From positions 1 to 33,839 of the forward strand of contig DODZ01000023.1 in the NCBI GenBank assembly GCA_003524145.1: 33,839 bases of DNA, read 5' to 3'. The notes under the pieces are model-generated. The model was not told the DNA's origin. It saw only the letters and a program-made list of their open reading frames with translations, and ran no database searches. The position numbers and the translations under genes are program-made. The number at the start of each line of letters is the position of its first letter. Within the stretch, counting starts at the first letter, position 1. The stretch comes from Candidatus Apopatosoma intestinale (GTDB taxonomy: Bacteria > Bacillota > Clostridia > Oscillospirales > CAG-272). Shown one piece after another: positions 30,747-33,839 of the stretch.

Positions 30747-32144
30747 ATGAAGAAGAAAACGGTTTATGTCTGCAGTGAATGCGACTATCAGAGTGCAAAA
30801 TGGATGGGAAGATGCCCCTCCTGCGGCGCATGGAATACCTTCGTCGAGGAGACCTATGAGGAGGCTCCTGCGGCAGGCTCGGAGAAGAAAACGGCAAAGC
30901 GCCTGATGCTCTCGGGAAGCGGAGACTCCGCACCGGAAAAGCTTGATGCGCTTGTCCTCCCCGAATATATGCGCACAAAGAGCGGCATGAGCGAATTTGA
31001 CCGCGTGCTCGGCGGCGGCATAGTCACCGGCTCCGTCTCGCTTCTGTCTGGCGAGCCCGGCATAGGCAAATCGACACTGCTTCTTCAGATATGTCGCAGT
31101 ATTGCCGAGAGCAAGCGCGTGCTTTATGTTTCGGGCGAGGAATCTGTCGGGCAGATTTCCATGCGTGCAAAGCGCCTCGGGATAAAGAGCGACAATATTT
31201 ATGTTCTCGCCGAATCCGACGCGGCAAAGATTATCTCGCATTGCGAGAGGCTGAAGCCCGATGTGATGATAATCGACTCTATCCAGACCATGTATCATAA
31301 TGAGAGTGCTTCTGTTCCCGGCAGTGTGACGCAGATAAGAGAGAGCGCCTCTATTTTCATAAACAAGGCAAAATCCGACGGCACAAGCATAATCCTCGCC
31401 GGTCATGTAAATAAAGAGGGAAGCATAGCGGGACCGAAAACGCTTGAGCATATGGTGGATACCGTGCTCTATTTCGAGGGCGAGCCGCGGCAGAGCTTCC
31501 GCGTGATACGCGCCGTGAAAAACCGTTTCGGCTCGACAAACGAAATCGGCGTTTTCGAGATGACGGATGCGGGACTGCGCGAGGTGGAAAATCCCTCCGA
31601 GGCTCTGCTTGCGGACAGACCGGCAGGCGTTTCGGGCAACTGTGCCGTATGCGTCATCGAGGGCACGCGCCCCATCATCGCCGAGATTCAGGCGTTGACT
31701 ACGGCGACTGTCTATCCGTCGCCGCGTCGCATGTCGGCAGGTATGGATTATAACCGCATGGCACTTATCCTCGCCATTCTCGAAAAGCGGCTCGGACTTC
31801 GCTTTTCTTCGCTTGACGTCTATCTCAATGTCATAGGCGGACTTCATATAGAGGAGACGGCGTCAGACCTCGGCGTCGCGCTCGCTCTCATTTCGTGCAT
31901 ACGCGATGTTCCCGTGCCGGATGATGTTCTTTGCATAGGCGAGCTCGGACTTTCGGGCGAGTGCCGCGCCGTATCGAGGCTTGAATGGCGCGTACGGGAG
32001 GCGGCAAGACTCGGTTTCCGCAGAATATACGCGCCTGCGCGCGGCGCTTCGGCGATAAAGGCGCCCGACGGTGTAAAAATTGTCCCTGTACGCAGTATTT
32101 TCGATATTCTTTCCGTTCTTGCACCGAAAAAGGCTTCGGAATAA
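30747..32144 (+). CDS. radA: DNA repair protein RadA (Sms)
   Basis: Branch-migration helicase of 465 residues that acts with RecA in recombination. A zinc finger C9-x2-C12...C23-x2-C26 opens the protein, the RecA-like ATPase has Walker A GEPGIGKST (102-110), followed by the RadA-specific KNRFGS, and the C-terminal third is the Lon-like domain (SAGMDYNRMALILAILEKR). All parts are intact. It lies 23 bp after cwlD, probably in the same transcript. Confidence 0.97.
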   Translation: MKKKTVYVCSECDYQSAKWMGRCPSCGAWNTFVEETYEEAPAAGSEKKTAKRLMLSGSGDSAPEKLDALVLPEYMRTKSGMSEFDRVLGGGIVTGSVSLLSGEPGIGKSTLLLQICRSIAESKRVLYVSGEESVGQISMRAKRLGIKSDNIYVLAESDAAKIISHCERLKPDVMIIDSIQTMYHNESASVPGSVTQIRESASIFINKAKSDGTSIILAGHVNKEGSIAGPKTLEHMVDTVLYFEGEPRQSFRVIRAVKNRFGSTNEIGVFEMTDAGLREVENPSEALLADRPAGVSGNCAVCVIEGTRPIIAEIQALTTATVYPSPRRMSAGMDYNRMALILAILEKRLGLRFSSLDVYLNVIGGLHIEETASDLGVALALISCIRDVPVPDDVLCIGELGLSGECRAVSRLEWRVREAARLGFRRIYAPARGASAIKAPDGVKIVPVRSIFDILSVLAPKKASE

Positions 32145-32175
32145 GAAAAATATCGCGTTATTTATCAAAATCCGA

Positions 32176-32204
32176 TTGACTTTTTTTTATTGAAATGATA
32201 ATAT
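32176..32204 (+). promoter_or_regulatory. Probable promoter of proS
   Basis: TTGACT (32176-32181), 17-bp spacer and TAATAT (32199-32204), with other A/T-rich -10 candidates within a few bases. The leader is only about 30 nt, so there is no T-box. Confidence 0.5.
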
Positions 32205-32238
32205 ATTCTATAGACTAAAAATTATAGGAGTGTAAAAT

Positions 32239-33672
32239 ATGGCAAACGACAAAAAAATGGTCGAGCAGATAACATCCATGGATGTTGATTTTGCAAAGTG
32301 GTATACCGATATATGCCTCAAAGCCGACCTTGTTGACTATTCGGGCGTGAAGGGATGCATGATAATCCGACCTTATGGCTATGCTATATGGGAAAATATA
32401 CAGAAGATACTCGATTCTAAATTCAAGGAGCTGGGGCATGAAAATGTCTATATGCCGATGTTCATCCCCGAGAGCCTGCTCAATAAAGAGAAAGAACATG
32501 TGGAGGGCTTTGCCCCCGAGGTTGCATGGGTAACTCACGGCGGTTCGGACGTGCTTCCCGAGAAGCTTTGCGTGCGCCCCACCTCCGAGGTGCTTTTCTG
32601 CGATCATTATGCAAATATAATCAAATCCTACCGCGACCTGCCGAAGCTTTATAATCAATGGTGCAGTGTTGTCCGTTGGGAGAAGACAACCCGTCCTTTC
32701 CTGCGCACGAGAGAATTTCTCTGGCAGGAGGGACATACGATGCATGCCACAGCCGAGGAGGCAATAGAAGAAACAGAGCGCATGCTCGGCGTTTATGCCG
32801 ATTTCCATGAGCATGACCTCGCCATCCCTGTTATCAAGGGCAAAAAGACCCCAAGCGATAAATTTGCGGGCGCTGAGGATACATATGCCATCGAGGCTCT
32901 CATGCATGACGGTAAGGCACTTCAGGCAGGCACATCGCATTTCTTCGGCGACGGTTTTGCCCGTGCTTTCAATATCAGATATCTCTCCAAGGAAAATAAA
33001 CTCGAATATCCTTTCCAGACATCATGGGGCACGACGACCCGCATGATAGGCGGAATTATCATGACGCACGGCGATGACAACGGTCTTGTTCTTCCGCCTG
33101 CCGTAGCGCCTATTCAGGTTGTTATTATCCCCGTAGCGGCTCACAAGCCCGGCGTTGTCGAGAAGGCAGAGGAGCTTAAGGAAGCTCTTAAGGGCTTCAG
33201 AGTGAAGCTGGATTCAAGCGATCAGAGCCCCGGCTGGAAATTTGCCGAATATGAAATGAAGGGTGTTCCGCTCAGAATAGAAATAGGTCCGCGCGATATC
33301 GAAGCGGGTCAGTGCGTGATAATGATGCGCCATAATCTTGAAAAGGTTACGGTGCCGCTCGAAAATATCGCAAAAACAGTGGAAGAGATGCTTGAAAAGG
33401 TTCGCGAAGGTATGTATGAAAAGGCTCTGGCAAACCGTCAGCGCCGTACATTCGACTGCAAGACTATCGATGAGATAAACGAAGCACTCAAAAACGGCGA
33501 CGGTTTTATCCGTGCCATGTGGTGTGGCGATGAGGCTTGCGAGGACAAGGTAAAGGAAATGACAGGCGCAGGCTCGCGTTGCATTCCGCTTGAGCAGGAG
33601 CATATCTCCGATACCTGCGTTTGTTGCGGTAAGAAGGCGGAGAAGATGGTTCTCTGGGCAAAGGCATATTAA
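32239..33672 (+). CDS. proS: Prolyl-tRNA synthetase, archaeal/eukaryote-like short form
   Basis: Class II synthetase of 477 residues that joins proline to tRNA-Pro. It lacks the editing insertion of the ~570-residue bacterial form. Motif 2 lies in NQWCSVVRWEKTTRPFLRTREFLWQEGHT and motif 3 in QTSWGTTTRMIGGIIMTHGD. The C-terminal extension carries a zinc-like cysteine set (WCGDEACEDK and DTCVCCGK) and ends in Tyr, as in the ProS-3 type. RBS AGGAGTG. No T-box leader, unlike many clostridial synthetases. Confidence 0.97.
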   Translation: MANDKKMVEQITSMDVDFAKWYTDICLKADLVDYSGVKGCMIIRPYGYAIWENIQKILDSKFKELGHENVYMPMFIPESLLNKEKEHVEGFAPEVAWVTHGGSDVLPEKLCVRPTSEVLFCDHYANIIKSYRDLPKLYNQWCSVVRWEKTTRPFLRTREFLWQEGHTMHATAEEAIEETERMLGVYADFHEHDLAIPVIKGKKTPSDKFAGAEDTYAIEALMHDGKALQAGTSHFFGDGFARAFNIRYLSKENKLEYPFQTSWGTTTRMIGGIIMTHGDDNGLVLPPAVAPIQVVIIPVAAHKPGVVEKAEELKEALKGFRVKLDSSDQSPGWKFAEYEMKGVPLRIEIGPRDIEAGQCVIMMRHNLEKVTVPLENIAKTVEEMLEKVREGMYEKALANRQRRTFDCKTIDEINEALKNGDGFIRAMWCGDEACEDKVKEMTGAGSRCIPLEQEHISDTCVCCGKKAEKMVLWAKAY

Positions 33673-33810
33673 AAATGGATTGCTAAAAAAGTGCAGACCG
33701 AAAAAGTGATGGTGTGTGTATTTTTAAGGCAGAAGACATTTATGAGAGCTTAAATTTTTCACTAATATTGATTTTAAGGAAGGCAGGCAATCCGCTCGCG
33801 GATTGCCTGC
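33671..33810 (+). repeat. Dispersed 140-bp repeat, copy 2
   Basis: Matches 17722-17862 in the same orientation, with a 39-nt identical block at the right end. It begins inside the proS stop codon and its terminal hairpin GCAGGCAATCCG/CGGATTGCCTGC (33783-33810) probably ends the proS transcript, though the following GTTTATTG is a weak T tail. Confidence 0.9.
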
Positions 33811-33821
33811 GTTTATTGTAT

Positions 33822-33838
33822 TCACTTTTTCTCTCGCC
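33822..33838 (+). repeat. 17-nt match to the recombinase terminator flank
   Basis: ATTCACTTTTTCTCTCGC near the window end agrees, over TTCACTTTTTCTCTCGC, with the minus strand at 28013-28029, beside the orphan promoter and long hairpin. It is probably the left end of another intergenic element cut by the window edge. Confidence 0.5.
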
Positions 33839-33839
33839 G

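Noticed and set aside
30690..31847. 385-codon minus-strand frame
   Set aside because: Antisense to radA, which is fully conserved; His/Cys-rich composition is typical of shadow translation.
1..33839. CRISPR arrays, tRNA and rRNA genes
   Set aside because: No regularly spaced repeats and no tRNA or rRNA signature sequences were seen on either strand.

Overview
The window looks like chromosomal DNA of an anaerobic, spore-forming Firmicute (class Clostridia). Evidence: strong GGAGG-type ribosome binding sites throughout, sigma-A promoters of TTGACA/TATACT type, a cortex amidase of the CwlD type, a zinc-type L33, the short archaeal-type ProS, and an F-type ATP synthase whose c subunit carries a Na+-type ligand set. 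I see no prophage, CRISPR array, rRNA, tRNA or intact transposon. Genus cannot be fixed from this sequence.

Layout. (1) 26-8993, minus strand: a tightly packed nine-gene unit read from one good promoter. It encodes a HAD-IIA phosphatase, a GlpA-like FAD dehydrogenase with a BFD-type Fe-S tail, a second FAD oxidoreductase, a DUF1667 protein, a two-helix membrane protein, a PAP2-type membrane phosphatase, an SDR, a GH2 glycosidase and a CE7 esterase. The first part looks like glycerol-3-phosphate or polyol-phosphate oxidation, the last part like glycan trimming. (2) 9022-12086: polA and a small lipoprotein, with the polA terminator hairpin sequestering the lipoprotein ribosome binding site. (3) 12124-13414, plus: a MarR repressor with two copies of a palindrome in its own consensus promoter, followed by a TauE/SafE-type exporter. 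(4) 13498-16016: rpmG-secE-nusG-rplK-rplA, with a long structured leader; rplJ-rplL do not follow. (5) 16357-17712, minus: an SPFH/band-7 membrane protein behind a leader that matches the manganese (yybP-ykoY) riboswitch and ends in an intrinsic terminator.

(6) 17875-24677, minus: a complete canonical atpIBEFHAGDC operon. The c subunit has two carboxylates (E31 and E64) and the epsilon subunit lacks its C-terminal helical domain. (7) 24807-27699: an unassigned protein, a truncated response-regulator remnant, a Crp/Fnr regulator divergent from a ferredoxin-like protein with a palindrome centred at about -41.5, and an XRE regulator with a palindromic operator. (8) 27700-28072: a gene-poor patch with an orphan minus-strand promoter, a coding-like remnant and a 21-bp-arm hairpin. 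(9) 28071-33672: a Xer-type tyrosine recombinase, a five-helix membrane protein, cwlD, radA and proS.

Two intergenic repeat families stand out: a 140-bp unit ending in a GC-rich hairpin (17722-17862 and 33671-33810), and a hairpin whose arm recurs at the very start of the window. The most unusual claims are the manganese riboswitch controlling an SPFH protein, the two-carboxylate rotor combined with a shortened epsilon subunit, and the small regulator circuits whose operators can be read directly from the DNA.
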